DNA of 64,000 bases, taken from positions 1 to 64,000 of the forward strand of contig JAGOMA010000026.1 in assembly GCA_017993775.1 (NCBI GenBank). Reading direction: 5' to 3'. The translations under genes and the position numbers were made by a program. The DNA comes from Chloroflexota bacterium. Lineage in GTDB: Bacteria > Chloroflexota > Anaerolineae > Promineifilales > Promineifilaceae. Below the pieces are notes generated by a model. That model searched no databases. It was not told the origin of the DNA and saw only the letters and a program-made list of their open reading frames with translations. Below, in pieces: positions 34,693 through 43,622 of the stretch; the first letter of the stretch is position 1; each line of letters begins with the position of its first letter.

Positions 34693-36525
34693 TTATTCCC
34701 AGATTTCAGCCAGCGCCGTTTTAAGTTCGGCGCGTTGGGCTGTGTAGGCGTCTTGCTCGATTTGCCCTTTTTCAAAAGCAACGTCCAGGTCTACAATGGC
34801 TTGCAGGAGTTGCTCGCGTTCTTGCTCGATGTCCTCGTACTCCTCCTCATCGTCGTCGGCCCGTGAACGCCAGGCGCGTACCAGGAAGAGGGCCAAACCG
34901 GCGACGACCAGCAGGGCAAAGCCGCCGATAAGCAGGTCTTGGGTGGTGTTGCGCGGTTGGGCTGTGCCGCCGGTGGTGGAAGTTGTGGTATTGGCGGTGG
35001 GACGGCCGTTTAAAGCCAAATCGAGGGTAGCTCCAGCAGCGACAGCGGCGCGGTTGTAGGTGGCAAAGTTTGTGCCGCCCATGTCCTGCACACCCAAATC
35101 TTCGAATCCTTCGCCGACGGCCGTAACGCCCACATCCGGCATTATGACATTGGCGTTGGTGACGTTGTAATGAATCGGACGGGTAAGCGAAACGCCATCG
35201 TCGTAGGGCAAGTCATAGGCGACAATTAGATTCAGGCCGCTGGGACCAGGGTTTAAGGGTAAGGTATCGGCCCAACCAGTCTCGGTGGTGATCATTTCGG
35301 TGGCCGGAATGGAGGAATCCATGGTGCCCAGAGCGCGTTGGAAGCTGACGTTCGTGGCATTTTCCGGCAGCGAGATCTGCAAGGTTCCACCGGCCGGATC
35401 ACCCGATTCGCCGACAAAAACGGCCGTGCCCAAATTGCTAAACACGTAAAATTCGTTAATTTGTACCACGTCGCCGGCAAAATTGGCCAAAATATGCATC
35501 TGGTCGATGTTGATTACCGTGGGATCAGTCGTCGAATCAAACACTGTGATTGGCAAATCGGCGGTCGGATTGGCGCGGTCTAGCCGGGCCGCATCGCTGC
35601 TAAACCCAAGCTCGTTGTAGCGCGTGGTGGCCAGGTAAACCCAGTCGGGCGACGCATCGGTGAGGGTGAAGGTGTAACGGCCGTCTGTGCCAATGGTTTC
35701 TGTGAGGGTGAGTGTCGGCTGGAAGTTGGCATCGAACGCGCGCAGCAGCACATCGCCGGTGGTAATTAGCTCGCCGCTGGTGCCGTTGGTTACTGTGCCG
35801 CTGATCACGGCCGTGGCTATTGGCTCGGCTGGGGCGTTTTGGTTTACATAAACATAGCTGAACGTGCGGCTGTAATCGACCACTGCCCACAAGTCATCAT
35901 CGGTCAGATCATATGCATGGGCCGGAATGCCGTTGTTGGCAATGGCGGCAAAAACCGTTTCGTTGCTAGAATTGAACCAATAAGCCAGATCGGTGAGATT
36001 GGTCGGCGGGGTATCCTGGGCCGCAGCTTCAGGGCCATCACCCAGACCGGCGTCGCCGTGGCAGGCGGCGCAGTTGGCGGCGTACACTGCCTGACCCTGA
36101 GCGATTGTCTGCGGCGGCGTTGCCAAGGAGTAGACGGCGGCGATCAGATTCCAACGGTCGGTTTCGCTGATGGGGTTGGTGCTGTTACTGGGGCCAAACG
36201 GGGGCATGCCAGCTTCCAGCCGCCCGTCGGTGATGGTGATGAACATATCGGCGGGGATACGTGTGCGGCGAAATTCCGGGTCGGTGTAATTGGCCGGTGG
36301 TTTTTCTAGCCGGGCGGCCATTTCGCCATCGCCCTGACCGGCCGGACCATGGCAGTTGGCGCAGCGATTGGCGAACAGGCTTAATCCGACTTGCGCATCA
36401 GGGGGCGTGGTCGGCAGGACGGTTTCTTGAGCAGAGACGGCCGTTGCTACTGCCAGGAGAATGAGCAGCAGGGCAAAAATGGCGAAACGGCCGTAGGTCG
36501 CGTGTATTCGTTGGTTAAAAATCAT
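34693..36525 (-). CDS. Dihaem c-type cytochrome with beta domain and membrane anchor
   Basis: 610 aa. Signal peptide in residues 1-32. Two CxxCH haem sites, RCANCHGPAGQGDG (about residues 53-57) and NCAACHGDAGLGDG (about 150-155), each in a cytochrome c domain. A carboxypeptidase-regulatory-like beta domain follows (GTVTNGTSGELITTGDVLLRAF) and then a second beta region. A membrane helix (LLIGGFALLVVAGLALFLV) lies near residue 530. The tail is an acidic coil and a helical hairpin (LLQAIVDLDVAFEKGQIEQDAY) that mirrors one in the next upstream gene. It is the last gene of the ccm run and may be a client of that machinery; electron partner unknown. Confidence 0.82.
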   Translation of the reverse strand: MIFNQRIHATYGRFAIFALLLILLAVATAVSAQETVLPTTPPDAQVGLSLFANRCANCHGPAGQGDGEMAARLEKPPANYTDPEFRRTRIPADMFITITDGRLEAGMPPFGPSNSTNPISETDRWNLIAAVYSLATPPQTIAQGQAVYAANCAACHGDAGLGDGPEAAAQDTPPTNLTDLAYWFNSSNETVFAAIANNGIPAHAYDLTDDDLWAVVDYSRTFSYVYVNQNAPAEPIATAVISGTVTNGTSGELITTGDVLLRAFDANFQPTLTLTETIGTDGRYTFTLTDASPDWVYLATTRYNELGFSSDAARLDRANPTADLPITVFDSTTDPTVINIDQMHILANFAGDVVQINEFYVFSNLGTAVFVGESGDPAGGTLQISLPENATNVSFQRALGTMDSSIPATEMITTETGWADTLPLNPGPSGLNLIVAYDLPYDDGVSLTRPIHYNVTNANVIMPDVGVTAVGEGFEDLGVQDMGGTNFATYNRAAVAAGATLDLALNGRPTANTTTSTTGGTAQPRNTTQDLLIGGFALLVVAGLALFLVRAWRSRADDDEEEYEDIEQEREQLLQAIVDLDVAFEKGQIEQDAYTAQRAELKTALAEIWE

Positions 36526-36560
36526 GAGGTATCGTTACTTTTATGAGGTGAGCCTGATGG

Positions 36561-37124
36561 TCAGGCCGCTTTCATGGTTAGGTTATTACCGCAAGAGACA
36601 CAAAATTTATCGCCGGCAGCGACAGAATGCCCACATTGGGGGCAGAACCGATATTTGCCGTTGGCCGGGACGGCCGTTTGGGCAGATGGTTTGGTCTGGC
36701 TGCGCATTCGGGACACGGCCGTTTCGATGTCATCGGCAACTGGCTGACGCCGACGGCTGACGGCCATTTCAATCGGATCGACTTCCGCAGCAGGAGCCGG
36801 CTGTGCAACAACGGCCGTTGGGGCCAGAGATTCGTTGGGAACGGCCGTTGTGCTCAAACCTTCCAACGCTTGCAAAACTTCTGCTGCCGCCGCTACCAAT
36901 TGCGCGCGCTGCGGTTCATAAACTTCTTGCGGAATTTTGCCGGTATCAAAGTCAAAATCTAAGGCGCGCACTTCTTCTAATAAGGCGGCCTTTTGCGCCA
37001 ATAATTTCTGGCGCGGACTGCGTGAACGCGCCTTTTTTTCCTCCGGTAACAAGAGAGGCTGCGCGATGAACAAGCCCACTAAAAGAATCAGGGCTAAGCC
37101 GAGAAGAATTGAACCCGTAGTCAT
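36561..37124 (-). CDS. CcmI-like membrane protein with C-terminal zinc ribbon
   Basis: 187 aa. A membrane helix at residues 5-25 is followed by a helical hairpin (LLEEVRALDFDFDTGKIPQEVYEPQRAQL) of the kind seen in CcmI/CycH N-terminal parts. The last 35 residues form a zinc ribbon: FCPQCGHSVAAGDKFCVSCG. It sits between the ccmG-like gene and the cytochrome gene on the same strand. In System I, CcmI presents apocytochrome to CcmF/H; here it lacks a TPR domain, so any such role is inferred from position and hairpin only. Confidence 0.7.
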   Translation of the reverse strand: MTTGSILLGLALILLVGLFIAQPLLLPEEKKARSRSPRQKLLAQKAALLEEVRALDFDFDTGKIPQEVYEPQRAQLVAAAAEVLQALEGLSTTAVPNESLAPTAVVAQPAPAAEVDPIEMAVSRRRQPVADDIETAVSRMRSQTKPSAQTAVPANGKYRFCPQCGHSVAAGDKFCVSCGNNLTMKAA

Positions 37125-37249
37125 AACAAGTGGTCAGTGTGAGTTGCGAATGATTCGTAGGCAGTGGTTAGTACGCGGCACAAATCGGATACGGCCGTTT
37201 CCTGTTAACCGTCCACCATAAATTTTTCAGCGGTCACTGACTCCCTCCT

Positions 37250-37858
37250 TCATTCTGCTAACAGCCGATTGACCATTGTGGTTAATGTAACCTGATCAAC
37301 CGGCCCAATTTGTACGTGCGCGATTTTACCATCTTTGCCAATAAAAAAGGTTTCCGGCACGCCTGTAATTTCATAGTCGCTGGAAATAGCTGTCCCTAAA
37401 TCTGGGGCGTTGGGGTACGTTACCGCAAATTCTTGCAGATAATCGATAGAATTCGGCTCGACATCCGCATAGGCAATGCCCAACATAACCACATCTTGCC
37501 CCTGGTATTGCCGCCAGACCTGTTCTAATAAATCGGCTTCTACCCGGCATTCCACACACCAGGAAGCCCAGAAGTTTAGCACCACAACTTTGCCTTGCAT
37601 ATCCTGCAGCGAAGCGGCCGGTAGACTTTCCCATTCATAGCCGTTAAAAAATTCCATCTGAAAGACAGGCGCAATTTCGCCTTGTTCCGGCCGGGTTTTG
37701 TTGGCATTAACCAGGCCCCAGCCCACCAGGGCCAAAATGCCGGCGACAACTACCCACAGGATGATGGTTCCCAAACTGAAGGATTTCTTTGGTTTTTCAA
37801 CGTCGAGTTTTTCAACGTCGAGTTGTTCAGCGCCAGTTTGAATGGATTCTGTACTCAT
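37250..37858 (-). CDS. ccmG: Membrane-anchored thiol:disulfide oxidoreductase, CcmG/ResA type
   Basis: 202 aa. N-terminal membrane helix (about residues 29-50), then a thioredoxin fold with active site FWASWCVECR (Cys101, Cys104) and the cis-Pro loop TGVPETFFI. CcmG/ResA proteins reduce the CxxCH cysteines of apocytochrome c outside the membrane. The order ccmF-ccmH-ccmG on the minus strand supports the call. The N-terminus carries a short direct repeat (LDVEKLDVEK) from a duplicated 15-nt stretch. Name given with the usual caution that ResA, CcmG and TlpA are hard to separate. Confidence 0.85.
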   Translation of the reverse strand: MSTESIQTGAEQLDVEKLDVEKPKKSFSLGTIILWVVVAGILALVGWGLVNANKTRPEQGEIAPVFQMEFFNGYEWESLPAASLQDMQGKVVVLNFWASWCVECRVEADLLEQVWRQYQGQDVVMLGIAYADVEPNSIDYLQEFAVTYPNAPDLGTAISSDYEITGVPETFFIGKDGKIAHVQIGPVDQVTLTTMVNRLLAE

Positions 37859-37888
37859 ATGATTTTATCCAGTTCAGGCAGAGGCCCA

Positions 37889-38407
37889 TTATTTTTTACG
37901 CAGCTCTTGTTCGATGCGTGCGGCGTAATCGTCGGGATCTGGGGGTTGTGGGGGAACGGCCGTTCCCCCACCAGACTCCACGGCCGTTCCTGCGCTCTCT
38001 GCCCGCAAATTTTGCAGGTAACGACCAAAAAACAGCAATCCTAAAACAACAGCCACAATCGGGAACAACCACAATATCAGGTTGATCCCTTGTCGCGGTG
38101 GTTGAGCCAGCACCCGGTCGCCATATTGGCGCGCAAAATAAGCGTACACATCTTGCGCCGTTTCGCCCTGGGCCAGCTTTGTACGAATCAATTCTCGCCA
38201 ATCAGCGCACGCCTGTGTGCCGCATACATCCAGAGGCGTATTTTCACACACCGGGCAGTACAGTTCCTTGGCGACATCGTTTACTTCGTCGTCGCTCACC
38301 TCGCGCACGACAGGCGCTTCGGTGCCGTCGGACTGCGCCAGGACAAACCCAACCGACAGCCCCAACAGGATAACGACGAAAATTGTGATACTTGCTAACT
38401 TTCGCAT
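37889..38407 (-). CDS. ccmH: Cytochrome c maturation protein CcmH
   Basis: 172 aa from MRKLASITIF at 38407, which has GGGAG 8 nt upstream; a longer frame to 38512 would run into ccmF. Signal peptide or N-terminal helix 5-25, a CcmH domain with active-site pair YCPVCEN (Cys51, Cys54) and two further cysteines (Cys62, Cys67) in DVCGTQACADWRELI, and a C-terminal membrane helix (ILWLFPIVAVVLGLLFF). CcmH works with CcmG and CcmF in reducing apocytochrome and attaching haem. An ACGGCCGT-centred 24-nt palindrome lies inside the 3' end (37948-37971). Confidence 0.9.
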   Translation of the reverse strand: MRKLASITIFVVILLGLSVGFVLAQSDGTEAPVVREVSDDEVNDVAKELYCPVCENTPLDVCGTQACADWRELIRTKLAQGETAQDVYAYFARQYGDRVLAQPPRQGINLILWLFPIVAVVLGLLFFGRYLQNLRAESAGTAVESGGGTAVPPQPPDPDDYAARIEQELRKK

Positions 38408-38411
38408 CTTA

Positions 38412-40412
38412 TCAATCTCCCACAACACCCAGGGCAACACGTTCACGCCGGGCTTCCAACACCTCTTCCTGTTTGCGATCTGGCCAGGAAGCGACCAGTG
38501 TGCCAAACACAAAGATCAGGCCGCCGGCCCAAACCCAATTGATCAGCGGGTTCAGGTAAATGCGGAACGTGGCCTCATTCGCGGAAGTCGGTTCCCAGTT
38601 AACCAGGAGGACGTAGAAATCTTCAGTGAGTGTGGAGCGGGCATCGGGAATGGTCATCGGTTGACCCGTGCGGGTATACAATTCAGATTGCGGGGCGAGG
38701 GTGGCGACGAGACGGCCGTTCAAAAACACATCCACATCCGCTTCGGTCACCATCAGATCATCCGGACCCGCATAACGGCGAGCGCCGTTAAAGACCATTT
38801 CATAGTCGCCCAACGTAATACTCTGGCCGCTCATAATGTGCATTTGTGTTTGCTGTTGGTACAGTTCCGTGCCAATAATGCCAAACGCCATGATCAAAAC
38901 GCCCAGATGAATCCAATAGCCACCATACCGGCGGCGATTACGCGCCATCAGGTTGGCAAAAGCAGTCCAGGCCGGTTCACCACGCTTCATGCGCGCGCGT
39001 GTGCCCTTCCAAAACTCCATCAAAGTAAGCAGCAGCGAGAATGTCGCAATCCAGACGCCCAACATCGCGGCCCAATTGCGCATTCCTAAAACAGCCAACA
39101 CCCCCGTAAACACAAGCGCCGCCAAAGCCGGCCAAATGGTTGCTTTTTGTAAGCGCTGGATGCTGGTGCGGTACCACATCGTCAGCGGAGCAACCCCCAT
39201 TAATAAGAGAAGCGCGGCAAACAAAGGCGCTAACGCCTGCTTATAAACCGGCGCTCCCACAAACCCTTTCTCCCCAGTCACCAACTCCGAAAAGATGGGA
39301 TAGTAAGTGAACAGGAACACGACGGCCAAAATCGCCAAAATGATGAAGTTGTTATACAGAAAAGCTGCTTCACGCGACAAAAACGAGCTGAGCTGATTTT
39401 TAGAACTGAGCGCCTCGCGTCTTTTGGTCATCCAATAGGCCGAGAAGGTGAACATGATCACGATAAAGGCAAAAAAGAACGGGCCAATCGCCGATTGCGC
39501 AAACGAATGGACCGAAGAGATGACCCCACTGCGCACCACAAACGTGCCCAAAATAACCAGACAGTAGGTCATCACAACCAGGAAAATGTTCCACATCTTG
39601 AACATATCCCGCTTTTCCTGAATCATGACCGAGTGTAAGAAGGCAGTTCCGGCCAGCCAGGGCATCAGGGAGGCATTTTCCACCGGATCCCAGGCCCAGT
39701 AACCACCCCAACCCAACACGTCATATGCCCAACGGCCGCCTAAAATCAAACCGAGGCTCAAAAACAGCCAGGCCACCAACGTCCAACGGCGCGTGTTGCG
39801 AATCCAGCGATCATCCAACTGACCGGAAATGAGGGCCGCCATCGCAAAGGCATAAGGGATGACAAAGCCGGTAAAGCCCAGGTAAAGCATAGGCGGATGA
39901 ATGATCATGCCCGGGTGACGCAGCAGGGGGTTCAGACCATTGCCATCCAGCGGAACCATTGCCAGACGTGCAAAAGGGTTTTCGATGAAAGCAGAAATGC
40001 CCAGGAAAAATACCTGGGTCATGCTGATGACGATGATGACGTAAGGCATCAGATTAAGATTTTGCCGCCATTTTCGCGCCATCACCATAGCAGCAAAAGA
40101 AGCCATGAGAAAATTCCAAAACAGCAAGGAACCGGCCTGGCCGCCCCACAGGGCGGTTACTTTTAGATAGGTGGGCATGTCTCTACTGCTGACACGCCAG
40201 ACATACTCCACGGAATAGTCATTTCTCAGGATCGAGAAGATGAGCATTCCGGCCGACAGGGCGACCAACGGTAAAACGATAACCGTCGCATTGCGGCCAC
40301 TTTCGACCCAACGGATTTGCTCAGTGCGGTTGCCATACCAGGCGGAAAAGGCAGCATAGATAGAAACGCCAAATGCTAAAACGAGGGCGATGTAACCAAT
40401 ATCAGGAATCAT
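38412..40412 (-). CDS. ccmF: Haem lyase CcmF
   Basis: 666 aa, normal length. About 15 membrane helices. The haem-handling tryptophan-rich (WWD) motif is present as WGGYWAWDPVENASLMPWL. ESNG-type start; GGAG 7 nt upstream of the ATG. Further family marks include HPPMLYLGFTGFVIPYAFAM and RSGVISSVHSFAQS. CcmF takes haem from CcmE and joins it to CxxCH on the outside face. It is followed within 4 nt by ccmH, so the two are co-transcribed. Confidence 0.95.
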   Translation of the reverse strand: MIPDIGYIALVLAFGVSIYAAFSAWYGNRTEQIRWVESGRNATVIVLPLVALSAGMLIFSILRNDYSVEYVWRVSSRDMPTYLKVTALWGGQAGSLLFWNFLMASFAAMVMARKWRQNLNLMPYVIIVISMTQVFFLGISAFIENPFARLAMVPLDGNGLNPLLRHPGMIIHPPMLYLGFTGFVIPYAFAMAALISGQLDDRWIRNTRRWTLVAWLFLSLGLILGGRWAYDVLGWGGYWAWDPVENASLMPWLAGTAFLHSVMIQEKRDMFKMWNIFLVVMTYCLVILGTFVVRSGVISSVHSFAQSAIGPFFFAFIVIMFTFSAYWMTKRREALSSKNQLSSFLSREAAFLYNNFIILAILAVVFLFTYYPIFSELVTGEKGFVGAPVYKQALAPLFAALLLLMGVAPLTMWYRTSIQRLQKATIWPALAALVFTGVLAVLGMRNWAAMLGVWIATFSLLLTLMEFWKGTRARMKRGEPAWTAFANLMARNRRRYGGYWIHLGVLIMAFGIIGTELYQQQTQMHIMSGQSITLGDYEMVFNGARRYAGPDDLMVTEADVDVFLNGRLVATLAPQSELYTRTGQPMTIPDARSTLTEDFYVLLVNWEPTSANEATFRIYLNPLINWVWAGGLIFVFGTLVASWPDRKQEEVLEARRERVALGVVGD

Positions 40413-40548
40413 AAGGTTTCTCCGTCAAGCGCCATCATGCGTTATCTTTGTGAACAAAGGACGTACGACCGGTCAACGGTGCTGCAGTCAACCGGGCAAG
40501 CCAGGAACATGATGGCAAGGGATTGGGGGTAAAGCAGAATCATGATGA

Positions 40549-40582
40549 GTGGGAGTGGGAAACGGCCGTTTCCCACTCCCAC
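40549..40582. repeat. 34-nt perfect palindrome centred on ACGGCCGT
   Basis: Bases 40549-40565 are the exact reverse complement of 40566-40582, beginning GTGGGAGTGGG and with AACGGCCGTT at the centre. It lies in the 184-nt gap between ccmE and ccmF (same strand). No T-run. Confidence 0.85.
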
Positions 40583-40596
40583 CTGTTCTCTAACGA

Positions 40597-41079
40597 TTAC
40601 TGAGTCGGTGTCATCTCTTCGTACCGCGTCGGGCACTTCAAGAACAAACCGCCAGGATTTGCCATAAATACACCGGCATTATCTGCCGATCCTTCCACCA
40701 AAGCCTGCGCGTGGTCTTGCAGCAGGTCCGGCTTAGGCTCATTCAGCACAACAATGTGCAGACGCTGGCCCGGAGCTTCCGGATTATCGGCTATATCAAA
40801 CTCCAGCCGAGAATTCGCGCTGTCAATCACTGTGTATTCAACCGTATCGCCTAACACATAACCGGAAACGCGCAGATCCCGCCCGATCAGTCGGCTTTGT
40901 TCGGAATAAAATTCATCAACCGTCTTATAAAGCTGCGTACTGCCGCTCATTGCATTTACAACCAGATAAACAATTGCGCCCACCAACAAAAGCCCGGCCA
41001 CAACAAACTTCCACCGGTTACTTTTGGGCTGATCCAGGGCAATCGTACCACCGCTGTTTGTCCATGATGTGTTAGCCAT
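40597..41079 (-). CDS. ccmE: Haem chaperone CcmE with CxxxY haem site
   Basis: 160 aa. AGGAGT 8 nt before the ATG. N-terminal membrane helix (WKFVVAGLLLVGAIVYLVVNA), then the OB-fold core with LRVSGYVLGDTV, GQRLHIVVLNEPKPDLL and the late FMANPGGLFLKCPTRYEEM. In classical CcmE the haem is bound covalently by His in an HxxxY motif; here the position is Cys149 in CPTRY (Cys149, Tyr153), the variant known from archaea and Desulfovibrio. It is upstream of ccmF in the same run. Confidence 0.88.
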   Translation of the reverse strand: MANTSWTNSGGTIALDQPKSNRWKFVVAGLLLVGAIVYLVVNAMSGSTQLYKTVDEFYSEQSRLIGRDLRVSGYVLGDTVEYTVIDSANSRLEFDIADNPEAPGQRLHIVVLNEPKPDLLQDHAQALVEGSADNAGVFMANPGGLFLKCPTRYEEMTPTQ

Positions 41080-41142
41080 ATCCTAAACTCCTATAAATTA
41101 ATTTGAAACAGGATCCTCTCAATCCAAATTTCCTAACAATAC

Positions 41143-41472
41143 TTATTCTTCTTCATCCCAACCGGCATCTTCCCAATCAATGTCTGCGGCCGGCTGCGCC
41201 AAAATCGCCAGCGCTTCTTCTTCAAAGGCTTCGGGCACAACCACATAACCGGTGCCCAGTTTGCCCACAATCAATCCGGCAGCCTGCCCTGCTCCCTCTT
41301 GCCAGGCTCGCGCGGGAACACCCTCAGCATGTAATCGCCCGACAACTATCATCGCTTGCGTAATACCAAAGGTATGGGCAACTGTTACCCAGCGAACTTC
41401 GTCAGGACCCATTGATTTAGCAGATTTTTCTTCCGCTTTCAGAGGAAAGCTTCGTGAAAGTGTATCACTCAT
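41143..41472 (-). CDS. DUF2007-like small protein
   Basis: 109 aa. VTVAHTFGITQAMIVVGRLHAEGVPARAW...GTGYVVVPEAFEEEALAIL has the layout of DUF2007 (putative signal-transducing protein; a ferredoxin-like fold). Acidic C-terminus (DWEDAGWDEEE). It is the first minus-strand gene ahead of ccmE (gap 63 nt) and may share its transcript. Function not known for the family. Confidence 0.65.
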   Translation of the reverse strand: MSDTLSRSFPLKAEEKSAKSMGPDEVRWVTVAHTFGITQAMIVVGRLHAEGVPARAWQEGAGQAAGLIVGKLGTGYVVVPEAFEEEALAILAQPAADIDWEDAGWDEEE

Positions 41473-41928
41473 AACAGGATGTGCTGTCCAATGTTTATCT
41501 GAGAAAATCGCCCGTCAGATGGTAAAGATTATACTTTGCATCACAGCAATATGATAATCCTTTAAGGAAATCCGTAACTTATCGACACAAAAGTAAATTA
41601 GGAAGGACGATTTTCCGGTCAGATTACGAGGTGATGGGGCGACAAAGTGGGTTCGGAGAGATGCCTGATGCCGGGTATGTGCAGTTAGGGATAAGTTATT
41701 CAAATAAGTATTGCTTATATTCACAGCCAAACCCTCGAATAGGGTTGGTTTTATGCCTCAATGCGAAGAAAGTATAGGTGTTTCTTATGCAAAAGTCCAC
41801 AATCAGTAATCACTTATGCCTATGATAGACGTCACTCATTGGTATGACAATTGTCGCCGTGCTAGAATGTAATCTATCATATCACGGCCGTTCCCCGCAT
41901 CGGCCCGCACAGGAAATTCAACAAATAC
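41473..41928. other. Divergent intergenic region, 456 nt
   Basis: Between the DUF2007-like gene (minus) and the DinB-like gene (plus). AT-rich. A possible plus-strand promoter is TTGGTA (41839-41844), 18 nt, TAGAAT (41863-41868). An ACGGCCGT lies at about 41884. No conserved RNA or hairpin recognised. Confidence 0.4.
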
Positions 41929-42504
41929 ATGCACTACCTGGAAAGCCTTTTAGATAACCTGGACCGCAGCCGAGAACAACTGCTGGTAGCTCTAGAAAAC
42001 CTGCCCGACGAAGCCTTGTTAACACCCAACGTCGTCGGCGACATGTCCATCGCGGATTGCCTGGCGCTGCAAACCGCCTGGGAAGCGGAGCTGGTTACCG
42101 GCTATATGCGCCTGGATCAGGGGCAAAAGCCGGAAAATCTACTGCAAGCCCTGGGCCACCCCACCGACTACAACCGCCTGCGCCTCATCGAAAACCGCGA
42201 GCGTGATCTGGATGCCATTTTTGATGACTTTCAGCATGTGCGCCTGCAAATCGAAGAATGGCTCGAGGTATTTTCTGAGAAGGATTTTATGAGTCCCCGG
42301 CGATATGCGTGGTTTTTAGGTCGTTCATTGGCTCAAATTACCGCCCTGCTGACCTATGAACGCGAAGCGGACTATGTGCCGGTCATTGAAGCCTTCGCCG
42401 CCCAGTGGGCAGACGAATATCCGCAGCCGCCAACAGACCTGCTCATCCCGCTCACGGCCGTTTCCCTGGAGGAAAACCCCGATGAACCCGACCAGCCAGA
42501 TTGA
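41929..42504 (+). CDS. DinB/ClbS-like four-helix protein
   Basis: 191 aa. LDNLDRSREQLLVALENLPDEALL...DMSIADCLALQTAWEAELV and LIENRERDLDAIFDDFQHVR are DinB-superfamily features; the usual metal-binding His triad is not evident (only HPTDYNRL and QHV), so it may be a non-metal member. RBS weak (AGGAAA 13 nt before). Its end overlaps the start of ygfZ by 23 nt, so the two are probably translated together. Substrate unknown. Confidence 0.65.
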   Translation: MHYLESLLDNLDRSREQLLVALENLPDEALLTPNVVGDMSIADCLALQTAWEAELVTGYMRLDQGQKPENLLQALGHPTDYNRLRLIENRERDLDAIFDDFQHVRLQIEEWLEVFSEKDFMSPRRYAWFLGRSLAQITALLTYEREADYVPVIEAFAAQWADEYPQPPTDLLIPLTAVSLEENPDEPDQPD

Positions 42505-43450
42505 TCCGCACGTGTACCAGGCGGCCCACCAAACGGCCGTCATCGTTGATCGCAGCCACCTCGGCCGGCTCAAATTTAGCGGCGCAACCCGCCTGGACCT
42601 GCTCCACCGCATGTCCACCCAGGCGGTTAACGCGCTGCAAGCCGGAGAAGGCGCAGCCACCGTTCTCACCACCGATATCGGCCGCATCGTCGACCGCCTG
42701 CTGCTCTACGCCGACGACGCATCTGTGCTGGTATTAACCGGCGAAAATAACGCCGATTTCATCGCCCGCTACCTGCTGCGTTTTGTCTTTTTTAACGATG
42801 ATTTTCGCCTGGAAAATGTGGGGAACGATACGGCCGTCTTCGGCATCTACGGTCCCCAGGCGGAACAGATGCTCGCCGCCGCCGGTTTTACGGAAACCGA
42901 TCTGCCGCGCCACCACTGGCGACCTGCCACCATTGGCGGCGTCACCGCCACCCTGCACCGCACCGACCCCATCGCCGGCGACGGCTATTTTGTGATGGCT
43001 CGGAGCGCCGACAAAGAAACAATACACACCCACTTGCTCGCCGCCGGGTTTACCGCCGCCGACGAAACCGCTTACGATTATCTGCGCCTGGAAAGTGGAA
43101 ATCCGCGCTTCGGCCATGAATTGACCCAAGATTACATCCCCCTGGAAGCCAATTTATGGGCAGACGTTTCCTTTAAGAAGGGCTGCTACATCGGCCAGGA
43201 AATCATCGCCCGGCTGGAAAGCCGTGGCAAGTTGGCCAAACGGCTGGCGCGCCTCAGCCTGATATCGCCAGTAGAACCCGGCGCAGAAATTACCGCCGGT
43301 GATAAAAAAGTCGGCTCGCTCACCTCTGTGGGCAGCGGCCCGGCCGGTATTTTGGCGTTGGGGTATGTGAAAACGGCCGTTCTCGACGCCCTAGCTTCAC
43401 CTGACAGCCCACCGCTGCGCGTGGGAGAAACGGCCGTTACTCTCCTCTAA
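42482..43450 (+). CDS. ygfZ: Folate-binding Fe-S cluster protein YgfZ
   Basis: 322 aa. GGAGGAAA precedes the ATG by about 7 nt. The family hallmark KGCYIGQEIIARLESRGKLAKRL (K-G-C-Y-x-G-Q-E) is intact (about residue 230), preceded by the GcvT-like fold (LGRLKFSGATRLDLLHRMST). YgfZ proteins bind tetrahydrofolate and help build or repair Fe-S clusters in enzymes such as MiaB. Starts inside the DinB-like gene. Confidence 0.92.
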   Translation: MNPTSQIDPHVYQAAHQTAVIVDRSHLGRLKFSGATRLDLLHRMSTQAVNALQAGEGAATVLTTDIGRIVDRLLLYADDASVLVLTGENNADFIARYLLRFVFFNDDFRLENVGNDTAVFGIYGPQAEQMLAAAGFTETDLPRHHWRPATIGGVTATLHRTDPIAGDGYFVMARSADKETIHTHLLAAGFTAADETAYDYLRLESGNPRFGHELTQDYIPLEANLWADVSFKKGCYIGQEIIARLESRGKLAKRLARLSLISPVEPGAEITAGDKKVGSLTSVGSGPAGILALGYVKTAVLDALASPDSPPLRVGETAVTLL

Positions 43451-43560
43451 TCTTTCATCCCTACTCTGGTAAAACCTCCATTTCCAGCCCTCGCCCGGCG
43501 TGGTTTCTTCACGCATGTCCTACATTTGCCCCAATATCCATAATTTGCACAACTAATATA

Positions 43561-43611
43561 TTGACAAAATATCTACAATCTGTTAACCTACTAAGCGTTA
43601 GGTAGTTAAAC
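43561..43611 (+). promoter_or_regulatory. Promoter and candidate TetR operator
   Basis: TTGACA (43561-43566), 17-nt spacer, TAACCT (43584-43589). An imperfect inverted repeat overlaps and follows the -10 box: CTACTAA, GCG, TTAGGTAG (about 43588-43605). A TetR-family regulator binding here would block its own transcription and that of the two downstream ABC genes. RBS AAGGTGATG follows. Confidence 0.6.
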
Positions 43612-43622
43612 AAGGTGATGAC

